A program made the translations under genes and the position numbers. The notes under the pieces were generated by a model. That model was given only the letters and a program-made list of their open reading frames with translations, searched no databases and had not been told where the DNA came from. 64,000 nucleotides of DNA from Crambe crambe (Eukaryota > Porifera > Demospongiae > Poecilosclerida > Crambeidae): contig OZ004582.1 of the NCBI GenBank assembly GCA_963924555.1, positions 1,054,001 to 1,118,000 of the forward strand, read 5' to 3'. This document shows positions 1 to 10,005 of this stretch, one piece after another (the stretch's first letter is position 1; each line of letters begins with the position of its first letter).

Positions 1-2394
1 CATTTTGCTGGACGCACATGTTTGCAACAAATGACGATGCTGACACTCCGAAAGTCACACGTGTCATACGATAATCCTTTAGGGTCTCATCAGGGCTGTC
101 TCTCCATACGAACCGATGCAAGTCCTTGTCAGACTCTGTCAGACACACGGCTCTATACATTCGGCTGATGTCTGCAACCAGATGACTCCTGAACCGAATC
201 AACATGTCCACGAGTGGGGGGTGTACAGTTGGACCAATCATCAAAGTTGAGTTGAGAGAGAAGTAGTGGCTGAAGCATCGAATACAGCATGTACCTTTGT
301 AGTTGAACTTGACTCCTTCATAACAATGTGCATGGGTAGGTAGAATACTTGGTCTTGAGGCTTTTCCAAGTCTTCTTGAGGAACTTCTTCTGCATGGTGC
401 TGCTTGAAGTACTCCTCCATGACCTTCTGAACTTCGGGAAATATACCCTTGGAGCGTGTGGATTTCTCAAATGAGAGGAAACGACAAACTGCTTGAGAGC
501 GAGACAACTGAGGTTAGGTGAGCATCTGTCTCACATTTGGGTCCTGTGTCTCCAGCTAAAACTTTGAGTGCTGTAGGTGAGTTGGGGGACCCAGACCGCC
601 GGCCATGACGTATCATCTCCACGAAGACTCCTACACCGAGCAGGATGTCAATCTTCCCTGGCTGGTCATACTCCGGGTCCGCAAGGGAGAGACCATTCAA
701 GTGCCTCCAACCTGGGTCGGGGGGAATAGTACACAGTGGTAGGTCACCAGTGATCTGAGGAACGATGAATGCACTGATGCTGTGCTTTCTACCAGGTGAC
801 CATTGCTATGTTGTAGACCGGCAATGCCACATATTCTTGCATTCTGGCTATGTAGACGTAAACGAAGTGCTTGTGCAAGACGTTCCGACACGAAAGAGAC
901 TGAGGACCCAGTGTCCAACAGCGCACGAGCTTTGACCATTCCTTGCAGAGACTCGACCATGACCTGGCATGTCATTAACAGAATGTTGGAACGTACCAAT
1001 ACATATAGTGAAGCAGTAGTCGTTTCAGACGAATTGGCGGGGGGGGTTCTGCCTGGATGCATCTTCTCGATCCCTACTGTCTGCGTGAAGCAGGGTGTGA
1101 TGCTGTTGTTGACATTGTTTACAATGACTCAAAGACTTGCATTTGACCTGGCCGTAAACAATTAAGACGGTAGTTGTTAGCATGAACCAACTCCATCTTG
1201 TTGCTGTGAGAAAGCGAGCGAAACTTGTTGCACATGTACAACGGATGTTTCTCCTTGCCACAGGAGACACACATTTCGGTAGAGGAAGTGCGGATGGCCA
1301 GCGAAGTAAACGGCTTGGTGGCACGTTTCTTCTCAAGCTTCAGATGCCTGTGCTCTCAAGTTGAGAAAGTCAAGGAGTTCCTGGTAGTCTGGGACGTCAG
1401 CATGCTCCTGACTGTGTCTCTGCCATTCAAACATTGTGCTTCGTCGTAGTGATCACTCGACTTCGTGAGGCCAGCTATCAAGTTCATTGCCGTCTTGTCC
1501 TTGATGGCGTTTTGCAGCTTTTCTTCCTTTGAGATGGTTGCTCGATCGTGCACTGACACACAAAACTGCTTCCAGAAGTTTTTCCATGGTAGTATGTCTC
1601 CATGGAAACTTGGCAGCTCGAGTTTGGGAAGCTTCGTCGACGTGGTCCACTGAGCGTGAGGATGAGTTAATGGAACGGAGACGCTTCTTGATAGCTAGGA
1701 GGCAATCAAAAGCTAACTTCTCGATTCGGCTTAGGTCTGTCATGACAGTATCTCCTGGTGCAGCCTCTGAAGAGAGCAATGATGTTTTCAACTTGGCCAA
1801 TTCAGCCTTGATGTCACTCGTGCGGTCTCTGTACTCCTCAAGGGTACACTCGAAGTCATCTTCAGTGTCTTCCAGGTCAGCCACAGTATCGCTGATTGAC
1901 CCAAGGTCTGTCTGTAACATGGCGAGTTGCCTACCAGCTATCCTGATGGATTCTGGTATCCTAGTGGGTGTAGCATGCGATAGCAAATGTTGGATACGTA
2001 TGTTGAGGGCTGATACAATATCATCATTATCATCAAGTGCTCGCTGCTCCTCAGCTAGAGCTTCTTCACCATCAGTTTGATCAATGATTGCTAGCTGAAG
2101 TCTTGCTTCAACGTCTTCAATTTGTCAGCCAAGCTCCGCACGTTCTCCAACAGTGTAGGACTATCCCGAACAGACTCAAGATCAGCCAGCTTAGTCTCCA
2201 GTTTGGTGATAGAAGTCCGCACAACAGCTCTTCTCTTCTTGTGGAAAGCTAATGATTCAACCATCGTGGGTATGGTCAAGCATCCAGGGCGACTTGGCGA
2301 TTCGATTAGAGCAAAAAGGCACAGTGAGAATGAGTTGCCTAGCAGAGAAACAGTTAGCTAATAGGTTCAGCTAACAATCCGGCTTGAAGGACCA
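1..2394 (-). mobile_element. BEL/Pao retrotransposon, 5' part (fossil, runs off left edge)
   Basis: Reading leftward the order is gag-like coiled-coil region (about 2290-1400, acidic/Lys-rich heptads), zinc-knuckle-like Cys region (about 1340-1150), DUF1758-type aspartic protease (about 1000-560, motif LLDTGSSVSFVS, later IDILLGVGVFVE) and the start of a Pao reverse transcriptase (about 430-1, motif HAVFDASA, later FGVSASSF). This domain order and the LLG.GVFVE / VFDASA signatures are typical of BEL/Pao. A primer-binding site lies just upstream. The element continues beyond base 1, so RNase H, integrase and the 3' LTR are not in view. It is broken at a handful of places and is a dead copy. 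Confidence 0.85.
2376..2394 (-). other. Primer-binding site, tRNA-Tyr type
   Basis: The plus strand reads AATCCGGCTTGAAGGACCA, the 3' end of a eukaryotic tRNA-Tyr (AATCCGGCTCGAAGGACCA) with one mismatch. On the minus strand it is therefore a primer-binding site immediately inside the 5' LTR of the BEL/Pao fossil. A second BEL/Pao remnant at 43180-43198 carries the perfect version. Confidence 0.75.
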
Positions 2395-2395
2395 A

Positions 2396-2823
2396 TGTTT
2401 ACGTGGTTTCTCTGCCGAAGAAATTCCTACCGTCTCTTTTACCTCTCAAGAATGCTTACCATATGCATCCACTTGTGCACTCACTATTGTATTTCCTCGT
2501 TCCTTAGGCTGTCTTTCATATGATGACTTTCAAGAAAAAAAGGATCTTTGCATCCTAGGATCATTTGGATTCAGATCAGTTTAAAGTAAGAAGTTATACA
2601 ATTAAACCCCATGATTATGTATACACATTAATTTTGATTGCTTATGATAATCATTGATGAATGTGCTGAATAACAAACAAATTGGATGGTCATGTAAGGG
2701 GATATATAAAAGTAGTGTCAGTTCAAGTGTCTTGTTAGCCTTGTGCCTAGGGGCCTGGGAACGAGCTAGTGTCTTGTGTGCATAGATTATTGTAGGTGTC
2801 AAATAAATGTCATTACACTGAAC
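2396..2823 (-). repeat. Probable 5' LTR of the BEL/Pao fossil
   Basis: The segment directly outside the primer-binding site begins TGTT and ends AACA, the short inverted LTR ends expected of BEL/Pao, at a plausible 428 bp. The partner LTR lies off the window, so the ends are inferred from position and terminal bases only. Confidence 0.45.
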
Positions 2824-2993
2824 AATCATTACAACCAAGTAGCAAGTGCTGACCAACAATGTGGATGGTATTACTATACAGTAGTACTTGGCAAGGCACT
2901 CTAGGTACTACTACACACCCATCTTCATCAGGTAAATTAACTGTAGTGTCCTGAGTATGTAACAGCGAAAAGTTGATAAGGAGACATATTGCC

Positions 2994-3904
2994 TTAAGTT
3001 GACAATCCATGGTTATTCCAACTCTCCTGGAAGTCAAGTACACATTTGTTCAGTCTCAGTAAAAATATGAAGTCATTCAGTGTATCTAAAATACCACTTG
3101 ATTCTAAATCACGAAAAGTATCAGAAAAATGTAATATACCCCTATGAACATCTCTCCATAGTCTCTCGATTCGTTCATTGTGGGTGGAACTACCTGTCAG
3201 CACATATTCAGGATTACCATTGTGTGACTCAAGCATGTATCTCCAATAGTCAATATTTTCTCCACTGTGGTCTGAGCGAACTCTGTCAGGCAATCCAAAC
3301 TTGCTCACACCATCTTGAAATAAACTAAAAACTGTAGAAGCACAGTTATTGGTAGAACAACCAAGGTAAGGTATCATGCGTGAAAATCCATCTATAGCTC
3401 CATGTACCACAAATCTCCACCTGATTAATTTATGGTGCCCATCAATGTGCCATATTGATTAGGACATACTGACGGCGTTTCACAACGAGATAACCTGAGC
3501 CGAGTATTATCATGGTCAACTCTGTGTATTGATGCTCTTAATTTAGATCGAGATACACGTATGCCTAGTCCAACTAAGTGTCCTTGCAGCATAACTTCAC
3601 CATCATTACGATGGCTACTTTTAATTTCTTTAATTACTTCATTAGGATGGCTATTTTTAATTTCTTTAATTACTTCATCCAGATCACAATCATTACAGGG
3701 AATTCCATATTCTTCCAGTCTTCAATAGAGTGTCCGGCGAGATATTCCAAGCATCCTTGCAATCTTAACCCAAGAAAAATGTAATCCTCTCAAACTTAGA
3801 ATCTCATTTTTTCCCACTGTAATTCGTGGTCGTCCCACTTTTGTATCTTCATCATCACTACAATAGTTACATGAAGACGTTTTACTTGTCGCTATCATTT
3901 CCAC
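2994..3904 (-). pseudogene. Integrase-core (rve/DDE) transposon protein
   Basis: The N-terminal part (3904-3722) has a GRPRI segment then a helix-turn-helix with IARMLGISRRTLY. The core (3410-2994) carries HGAIDGFSR, GLPDRVRSDHSGEN, the NERIERLWRDVHRG stretch and a C-terminal WNNHGLST. This is the metazoan family of rve-core proteins with an N-terminal HTH; the first catalytic HIDGHHK-type block falls near 3430, where the frame is interrupted. Two near-identical 36-bp units (3611-3646 and 3647-3682) sit between HTH and core and are translated in tandem. A second, shorter remnant lies at 37279-37595. The copy is broken by at least one frameshift and a stop. I am confident of the family, less of its formal superfamily name. 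Confidence 0.75.
3611..3682. repeat. Two tandem 36-bp units inside the rve gene
   Basis: Units 3611-3646 and 3647-3682 differ at only a few bases and keep the reading frame (36 = 12 codons). They look like a local slippage duplication in the transposon gene. Confidence 0.7.
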
Positions 3905-3967
3905 TCTGGTTCAATTGATCTTGAACAGACATAGCCATTCTAGCAAACTGGCTATTATCATCATATG

Positions 3968-4003
3968 TGACCGGTTTTAGGAAAATCCGCCTAAACGCGT
4001 TCT
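3968..4003 (+). repeat. TGTGACC-type terminal inverted repeat end
   Basis: Starts TGTGACCGGTTTTAGGAAAA and continues into a CGCG block. The inverted counterpart, with the same CGCG block and TTTTCC before GGTCACA, is at about 14235-14273. Related TGTGACC ends occur at 25575, 43731, 44401, 51095, 51765 and 61303. It is probably the edge of a non-autonomous DNA element flanked by TA. Confidence 0.5.
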
Positions 4004-4147
4004 TTTCAAAATTCTTTTTTTTCCTCTATTAGGATCTATCATACCTCAGGATCGCTACCACAAAGTTTGAGACTCGAGCGATGAAAAGCCTTTGAGCAAT
4101 GACTTGAAACATTCACCCTCTAGCCGTATGAAATAAAGAACATAGAG

Positions 4148-4531
4148 GTCTTCATGGCCTTCTACCGCACCACATTTCCACATGCCACAGTGATTCCAAA
4201 AATGCACCTTTTGGAGAGCCATGTTAGAAGGTGGCACCTAGGCTTTGGAAGAATGGGGGAGCAGGGAGCCAAGTCCATCCATGCCTGCTTCAATAATATT
4301 GAACGTTCGTTTGCCTGCATGATCCACAACAAAGTAGAGCAATTACGTTCAGTTATGAAAGAACACCATCTCAGGATAGCACCTGACAATATTTGTATGC
4401 TTCCCCCTGTGAAGAGGAGTAAAAAGAAGCACCAGAATGATACTGTGTTGTACCATCCTACTGTAACTAGCTCTAGTATATCAAATTATAATAATCTTCA
4501 ACCTCACATACCTTGCTTTAAAAAAATGTAG
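4148..4531 (+). pseudogene. C-terminal fragment of RAG1-N/RING-type transposon protein
   Basis: About 125 codons with PKMHLLESHV, WHLGFGRMGEQGAKSIHA and NIERSFA, then a basic tail KRSKKK and a stop. This is the conserved C-terminal domain of a large sponge/cnidarian transposon family in which other members carry RAG1-like zinc and RING domains at the N terminus (compare 29444-31069). No upstream exons remain here. The frame is open to its stop, so this is an orphan 3' end. Biochemical role unknown; a transposase C-terminal region is the usual reading. Confidence 0.65.
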
Positions 4532-5100
4532 CACCTTAGATATATGGAAAGTGTTGAATAGTTGCTTAGTGGCAGAAAAAAAATTGTTAAAGGGTGTATT
4601 TGTCAACTCAATGAAATTTTATCAGGGACCATAACTAAATATACCATTGGAAAGCATAAGCAATCTTTTGGCACCAAAGTAGGGGATTAAGGATAACAAA
4701 GTTATGGTCGTTACAAATATCTCATGGATATTTACCACAAGAAATACCTGACAAACTTCAATAACATAGACAACAATGGTATGGGAAGGGTAGTAGGAGT
4801 GATGGTAAAGAGGATGTGGACAATCCCAAGGACAAAGGTAAATTCATGAGAACTATAAAAGAAGTTTCAGTGTGCAGTAATGGCAAGTACACCACATCCA
4901 CGTGCCAGGTAATCATTTATTGTACATCATTCATTATGATTGCATTTTAAAGGTCGATAATTGAAAATGGACGTATTAGTCACAACCAGTCCCTGAGTGT
5001 TTTCACAGTAATCGGTACTACTGGAAATGCTCACACAGTCCGTCTGTTCCCAAAGGAGACTTAATCAAAAGAGTCTGAATTTGGCTGCTCTGTGACAAGG
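4532..5100. other. Spacer without recognisable gene
   Basis: A+T-rich sequence between two transposon fragments. No domain, splice structure or inverted repeat was recognised. Confidence 0.5.
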
Positions 5101-5943
5101 GAGAGGTGGCTTGAAGATATTATCTGCATCTGTGAAGTGAGCATTGATCTTCTGCTTGCAATCATCTTGTAAAATCCGAAGGTGCTCTTCTGCAGCCTTT
5201 AGTACATCTGACTTCTCATTTTCAGGCCAGTTTGCACAACAAAGAATGTGCTATTCTTTTGACACATCCAGCACAAATCTGTCATTGGTCGCATCAAAAG
5301 AAGAAGGAAGTTGTGTCCTCCAGAGTTGGCAAAAGGATAGGACATAGCGTGAACACAGGGGTCATCTTCAATGTAAGTGGCATGAATTCCTCTCTTGGAA
5401 ATGCTGGCTTCATATCATCCCTGTTGTACCCTGGAATTCTGCCTGGTAGGAGTAACCCATGAATCTCAAACTAATTGAGGTCACAAACTCCACTGATTTC
5501 AGAGACAGGGTATGTTCGGGGAGTCTCCTTTTGTTGCCATGAACTCGTGGCTGAACATGATGAAGATATGTGCTTCATCCGGTGTCGTCCAATACCATGG
5601 AGAAGAAGAAACATTTGAGGGCAGACTAATGAAAGAAGTTCCTTCTGAGAAGAATTTCTTCTATCTGATGAGGTAACAGGGAGCAAGCAATCAGCTCACC
5701 AATGATGATTAGATCCAGGTCACTTTTTTGAAGATTTTTGAAGGATAATCGAACCTGCTGGACATACTCCAATGAGAACTGCTTAGAGCAAGGCTTTCCC
5801 TTCCACTTCAAATATGCGCACCCTTTTGACATGAAGAGTGCAACAGCCTGGTCATCCGATATATCACAGGATCTGTGCTCAATAGGGACATCGCTCTCCG
5901 TAAAGCGTCTCATGGCCTCACTGAACATCTGATCAGTATCCAC
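5100..5943 (-). pseudogene. N-terminal half of a 'DLCW' family transposon protein
   Basis: Reading leftward from 5943: an N-terminal segment with EHRSCDISDDQAVALFMSKG-like residues, then FLLLHGIGRHRMKHI (about 5610), LLLPGRIPGYNRDDMKP (about 5450-5400) and MRPMTDLCWMCQKNST (about 5290-5240), followed by a helical EKSDVLKAAEEHLR segment. These blocks appear in this order in a widespread invertebrate transposon family of unknown chemistry whose C-terminal half carries HTKF.PDWCFG (see 6593-7262). Several frameshifts separate the blocks. The matching C-terminal half next door is on the opposite strand, so the two are not one intact gene. Confidence 0.65.
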
Positions 5944-5954
5944 AGTAGAGCCCT

Positions 5955-6335
5955 CATCATGCTCATGTCGGCCTCATGACTTAAGACACTGTCATCACCG
6001 CCGACATGGACAGTTTCCTCACCACCAACCATACCAGCATCGATCATCACAACACTCTCCTCACCACCAACCACACTCACATCAACAGTATCCTCACCAC
6101 TCACATCGACAGCCTCACCACCAACCACACCAGCAACACTCTCCTCACAACCAGCCGTACTCGCATTGAGACTCTCCTCACCAACCACACCAGCATCATT
6201 CATCACAACACTCTCCTCACCACCAACCGTACTCACATTGAGACTCTCCTCACCACCAACCACACTAGCATCATTCATCATGACACACCAACCACACTCA
6301 CACACTTCATCATAACACTCCTCACCACCAGTGGT
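5955..6335. repeat. Imperfect minisatellite, ACCACCAAC-rich
   Basis: Roughly ten degenerate units of about 30-45 bp built from CTCCTCACCACCAACCACAC-like sequence. On the minus strand it stays open and encodes repeats of VVGGEES. It abuts the 5' end of the DLCW-family fragment and may once have been a repetitive N-terminal region of that gene. Confidence 0.7.
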
Positions 6336-6592
6336 AGATCCATTACCCCCACAACCCCCAACAGCCAGGCCCCATCTACTTTCTCACACCCAGGAAGTGT
6401 GCAATTTTTGGGGTTTGCTGTGAGGCATACATGTGTGTATGTACGTACGTGTGTGTATGTGTCTGGGGTCACATCAACTTTTTAAGCAGAGGTCACATTC
6501 ATACCAGAGAGATGTACTATTCCTTGAATACAAAAATGTTTGAGGGTTATACCAAAATGATTGCAAACTAAAAGTGAATTGTTATTGTACAG

Positions 6593-7262
6593 GTTAACTA
6601 CCTCATAGACGAGGGGATGAATGTGGGAAAGGGGGCAAACTGCATCATTTCTCTTCTCCTCTACTAATAACTAAACCATCACATTAAAAATTGATGTAAC
6701 TCTCAACAGGTTTGTGATGCAGTATTTGGCTTGGCGGATTTTGTGCTGGCTTAACAGAGACATTGAGATCTCGTTCCTGTTGGTCGGCCACACTAAGTTT
6801 GCACCCGACTGGTGCTTCGGACTGCTAAAGCAGAAGTTCCGAAAGTCAAGAGTTGGATGCCTGGAAGATCTTGCTAGTGTGGTCAACCAGTCAGCCCACA
6901 CTAACCACGCCCAGCTTGTGGGGAAGGAGGACAGGAACACCATCATCCAGTCATTCTTCAGGAGGGGTGCATTTGATGGCGTCTTCTCCTCAGCAACACC
7001 TGGCAGTGCAAAGGTCAGGGTGCACTGCAATGCTGAGGAGAAGACCCTCACCCTCCTGAAGAAGGACTATTGTGGCTGGAAGCCCCGCCCCAAAGATCTG
7101 CCACCCATCCTGCCACCCCCAGTACTGACTGAAGAGAGGAGGAAGTACCTGTGCGAGAAGATCCGGGAATTTGTCCCGGATCAGCAAAATTGTTTGTCCG
7201 CCTCCCTTCACACCAGCAACGCTCACCCAACCACCCATACAACCAACCATGCCCACCCCTAG
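6593..7262 (+). pseudogene. C-terminal half of a 'DLCW' family transposon protein
   Basis: An upstream block (6593-6670) reads VNYLIDEGMNVGKGANCIIS. The main block (6711-7262) reads RFVMQYLAWRIL, LVGHTKFAPDWCFGLLKQK, VGCLEDLASVV and ends in KIREFVPD followed by a low-complexity His/Thr/Pro tail. The order matches the second half of the transposon family whose first half is at 5100-5943. An acceptor-like CTCTCAACAG precedes RFVMQY, so an intron or a deletion separates the two blocks: the family region between GKGAN and QNKNRFVMQY is missing. Retained length is about 60 percent of the usual C-terminal half. Confidence 0.65.
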
Positions 7263-7645
7263 CCCTTCTCCCTCTCCATCACCCCCTCCCAGGAGGAGGA
7301 GAAGAAGGAAATAGTCTAACTAGAGTAGATATTCTTATATTTGATACCTATTATAGTTTAACACACCATCAGCTCCAATGTCCAGTATTTCCATCACCTC
7401 AGGTCTACAGATACAAAGATACAGGTATAAGAAAGAAAGTTATATCCCATCTAATTTGGACTCGCTCGCTAGCGAGCTTAAGCCATAGATCCTAGCTCTT
7501 ACTTAGCTAAAAGTATACTCCGACTAAGGTTGAATCTTTTTAAAGCAAGAATACTATCTGTCCCACCCGCTAGCAGCTAAAGACTGGCCAACTAACCTTA
7601 CTACCATCTTCTTACCTTATAGCCATGCCATGTGATAGGATTAGT
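7263..7645. other. Spacer without recognisable gene
   Basis: Pyrimidine-rich start, then unremarkable A+T-rich DNA; no feature recognised. Confidence 0.4.
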
Positions 7646-7654
7646 ATAGACCTG

Positions 7655-7805
7655 TCACAAAAAAGTTGGACCCCCCTAAAAGGGACCCCCCAGTCCAAAT
7701 GGCGCATGATATTTGGACCCTTTGGTCGACCCCCAGTCCAAGTATTGCATAAAATATGGACCCAGGGGGATAAAATATTTGGACCTCCCTGAAATCAGGG
7801 GGCGA
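7655..7805. repeat. TTGGACCC-rich palindromic repeat
   Basis: TTGGACCC or TTTGGACC recurs five times within 150 bp together with AGGGGG/CCCCCT blocks that can pair. A related G-rich block with GGTCCGGATATT lies at 11580-11640. Likely remains of a small non-autonomous element. Confidence 0.4.
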
Positions 7806-7984
7806 AATATTCTGAAATGGGCTAGCTATCCACCCTATGGTCTAAGTGATTCCTCAGCTCCAAAATACATAATGAATTAGGGTCCCTGGGTTATCTCAGC
7901 TATGATAAGTAATAGCTATCTCCCAAAATGAAGCAAATGGTAATAAAACAAAAGAGTCAGTTAACACTTGGAGCATTTCCAAAT

Positions 7985-8413
7985 TCCTTTGAAGGAAACA
8001 AATTTGCTGATCAGAACCTTTTCACAGGTCTGGTGGTACCATTCCCCACACTGATTACATTTAATCATTCTTTCTTCGCCATTATCAGGAAGGCGGCAAA
8101 TGCAATATATTGGCACCTTATTTCTTTTGGTTTTCTTGGCATTACTGTGCTGGAAGGAAAGGGTGTCAAATGTTCATTTTGTATGCATTCCAAAAAATGT
8201 GCTCTCATTTCATCTTGATCATACTTGAAACTTGCAGGATCATTACCAAATAGAAGATCAGTTATGTAAGCAATGGCATACACTCCGCAGTCAGATTTTC
8301 CCTTCTGAAACTAGTCTTGTGTATCTTGAGTGTAATCGAGGCTTTGGTAGAATGCAAAATCGCTGCAATTTGCATCTTTGCATCGTCTGGTACATAATCA
8401 TAGACACTGTCAT
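7985..8413 (-). pseudogene. Ulp1-like cysteine protease and PHD finger of a transposon gene
   Basis: Leftward from 8413: DSVYDYVPDDAKMQIAAIL, then SDCGVYAIAYITDLLFGNDP with the catalytic Cys of a Ulp1/C48 peptidase, KYDQDEMRAHFLECI, then after about 8100 a PHD finger ICRLPDNGEERMIKCNQCG followed by EWYHQTCEK. C48 protease plus PHD is the standard C terminus of a large cnidarian/sponge transposon protein family. Frames change once just before SDCG and once before the PHD finger. A hairpin element has inserted immediately upstream, at 8414. The N-terminal exon of the same kind of gene is at 10006-10449, so the stretch between may be a former intron crowded with insertions. Confidence 0.7.
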
Positions 8414-8419
8414 AATATC

Positions 8420-8451
8420 AGAGAGTGCGGTAGCACTCTCTAAGTAGGGAT
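8420..8451. repeat. Perfect hairpin at a GTAGGGATG element end
   Basis: 9-bp arms AGAGAGTGC / GCACTCTCT with a GGTA loop, then AAGTAGGGATG. The same hairpin, loop and GTAGGGATG edge occur inverted at 54726-54763. Interpreted as the end of a non-autonomous element inserted in the Ulp1-PHD gene. Confidence 0.65.
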
Positions 8452-8984
8452 GGCAGGTCAAAGTCCATAGGACAGTATAAACTAAAAACTCTTTCTCTTC
8501 TACCCTTACTCTACAGGTTCTCAGAAGGCTACAGTGAATTATTATATCTACAAAGAAGAGAGGAGAATGTTCAAAAGCCAAAAATTCATTCGCCAACATA
8601 AGAAAAAAAAGATCGACGTACCGACTTACTGGCTATAGTCATCAAAATTCTGCTTTGGCCATCTGTTAGAGCGGCACCTAGAGGCTGATCTTTTGCTATT
8701 AGTTTTGACTAAGGCTCTACTTCACTATTCGATAGCACTCGGAACACAGCTGCTAATCTTTCTACGCCATTTTGAAGGGGGCGGGGCTTATAGGCGGAGC
8801 CACGTAAGCTTAAGTTTAGCTATAGCCAAGGTCTTCATTCATTATCTGATGATGTTCCAGTCACTCCTTGCTGAATTACAGTACAGATGCTCATCCTATA
8901 GTAGCATTATAGCCAGTACTTGGCTGTAGTGTAGTCAGCTCACTTCACCAGTACTGTACTGTAGCCTCCCTCATTCAACTTCAA

Positions 8985-9095
8985 GCACTAAGAAAAAAGG
9001 ATAGAAATAAGTGAGCGTAAAAAATTTCTTCAAATAAAAAGGTTAAGTAGGGATAGCCTAAAATCTAGCTGGGCTATCTATAATGTGCTGCAGCC
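8985..9095. repeat. GTAGGGAT-type element end
   Basis: Carries AAAAAATTTCTTCAAATAAA then AAGTAGGGATAGCCTAAAAT and CTAGCTGGGCT. The second part recurs at 49736-49775 and, inverted, near 9735-9765. It is an end fragment of the same palindromic element family as 9468-9862. Confidence 0.55.
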
Positions 9096-9467
9096 TCGTA
9101 TGAAAAAAATCTTCGCGATATTACCTCATAAAAGGGGTGGGGCAATTAATAGCAGTTCTCCTCATATTGATGGCATCCACTATTATGATCACTACACCAA
9201 ATGCATAAACTCCCCATACTCCTCCCTCAAGCAAGACATACGTACCATCTCAATAATTATTTCAGTGATCACATATGTAACAATTAGCTAATGCTGTTCA
9301 CTTTTTAAAATGTTCACTCCTTTCAGTACTCCATTACACTGCAGATGATCATCCTTCAAACTCTCCTCCCTGAACAGAATGAAATACTGATCATTAAATA
9401 AATTAGTTCAATCAAGGAAGCCTTTAGTGTCTATCAATTTTCATAATCACAAAGAAAAAGAATGCAA

Positions 9468-9862
9468 ACAAGTGAATGCAAAAAATTTCTTCAAAATAAA
9501 AATGTGAAGTAGGGATGCTATTATAACTGCAGCTTCATTATGAAAACATAACTGCATGCAAGAGAGTGAACTTAGTGAAGTGACCCTTACCCATCATCAA
9601 GTACAAGATACTATTCCTACTTCACTCCCATGATCAAGGGCCAAGGGAGTGAAGTAGGAATAGTATCTCGTACTTGATGATGGGTAAGGGTCACTTCACT
9701 AAGTTCACTCTCTTGCATGCAGTTATAATACATATTCCAGCTAGATTTTTGGGCCATACTGCTTCGATGCTGCAGTACTTGGTTTTCATAATGAAGCTGC
9801 AGTTATAATAGCATCCCTACTTCACATTTTTATTTCGAAGAAATTTTTCGCATTCACTTGTG
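9468..9862. repeat. Nested foldback element: two inverted repeats in series
   Basis: Outer arms 9468-9547 and 9783-9862 (80 bp, two or three mismatches). Inner arms 9548-9629 and 9645-9726 (82 bp, one mismatch) with a 15-base loop. Both arms contain GTAGGGATG or its complement at the same spot. The whole 395 bp can fold almost completely. It lies in the putative intron of the Ulp1-PHD gene. No coding capacity. Confidence 0.9.
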
Positions 9863-10005
9863 TAAACTAGGGATGATGACACACCTACTACTGTGAGCCA
9901 GTGATTTCCCCCAATATGCAGAATCTGAAAGAATGGGTCATGAGTGATTGGAAAAGACATATTTTGTCCCAATAGTGGGCTGTACAGCCCAACAGAGTTA
10001 GGAAA

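Noticed and set aside
2702-2807. Plus-strand TATATAAAAG and AATAAA as a small gene
   Set aside because: No ORF follows; the segment fits better as an LTR of the minus-strand BEL/Pao fossil.
6006-6485. Plus-strand 159-codon Thr/His-rich ORF
   Set aside because: Product of the ACCACCAAC minisatellite.
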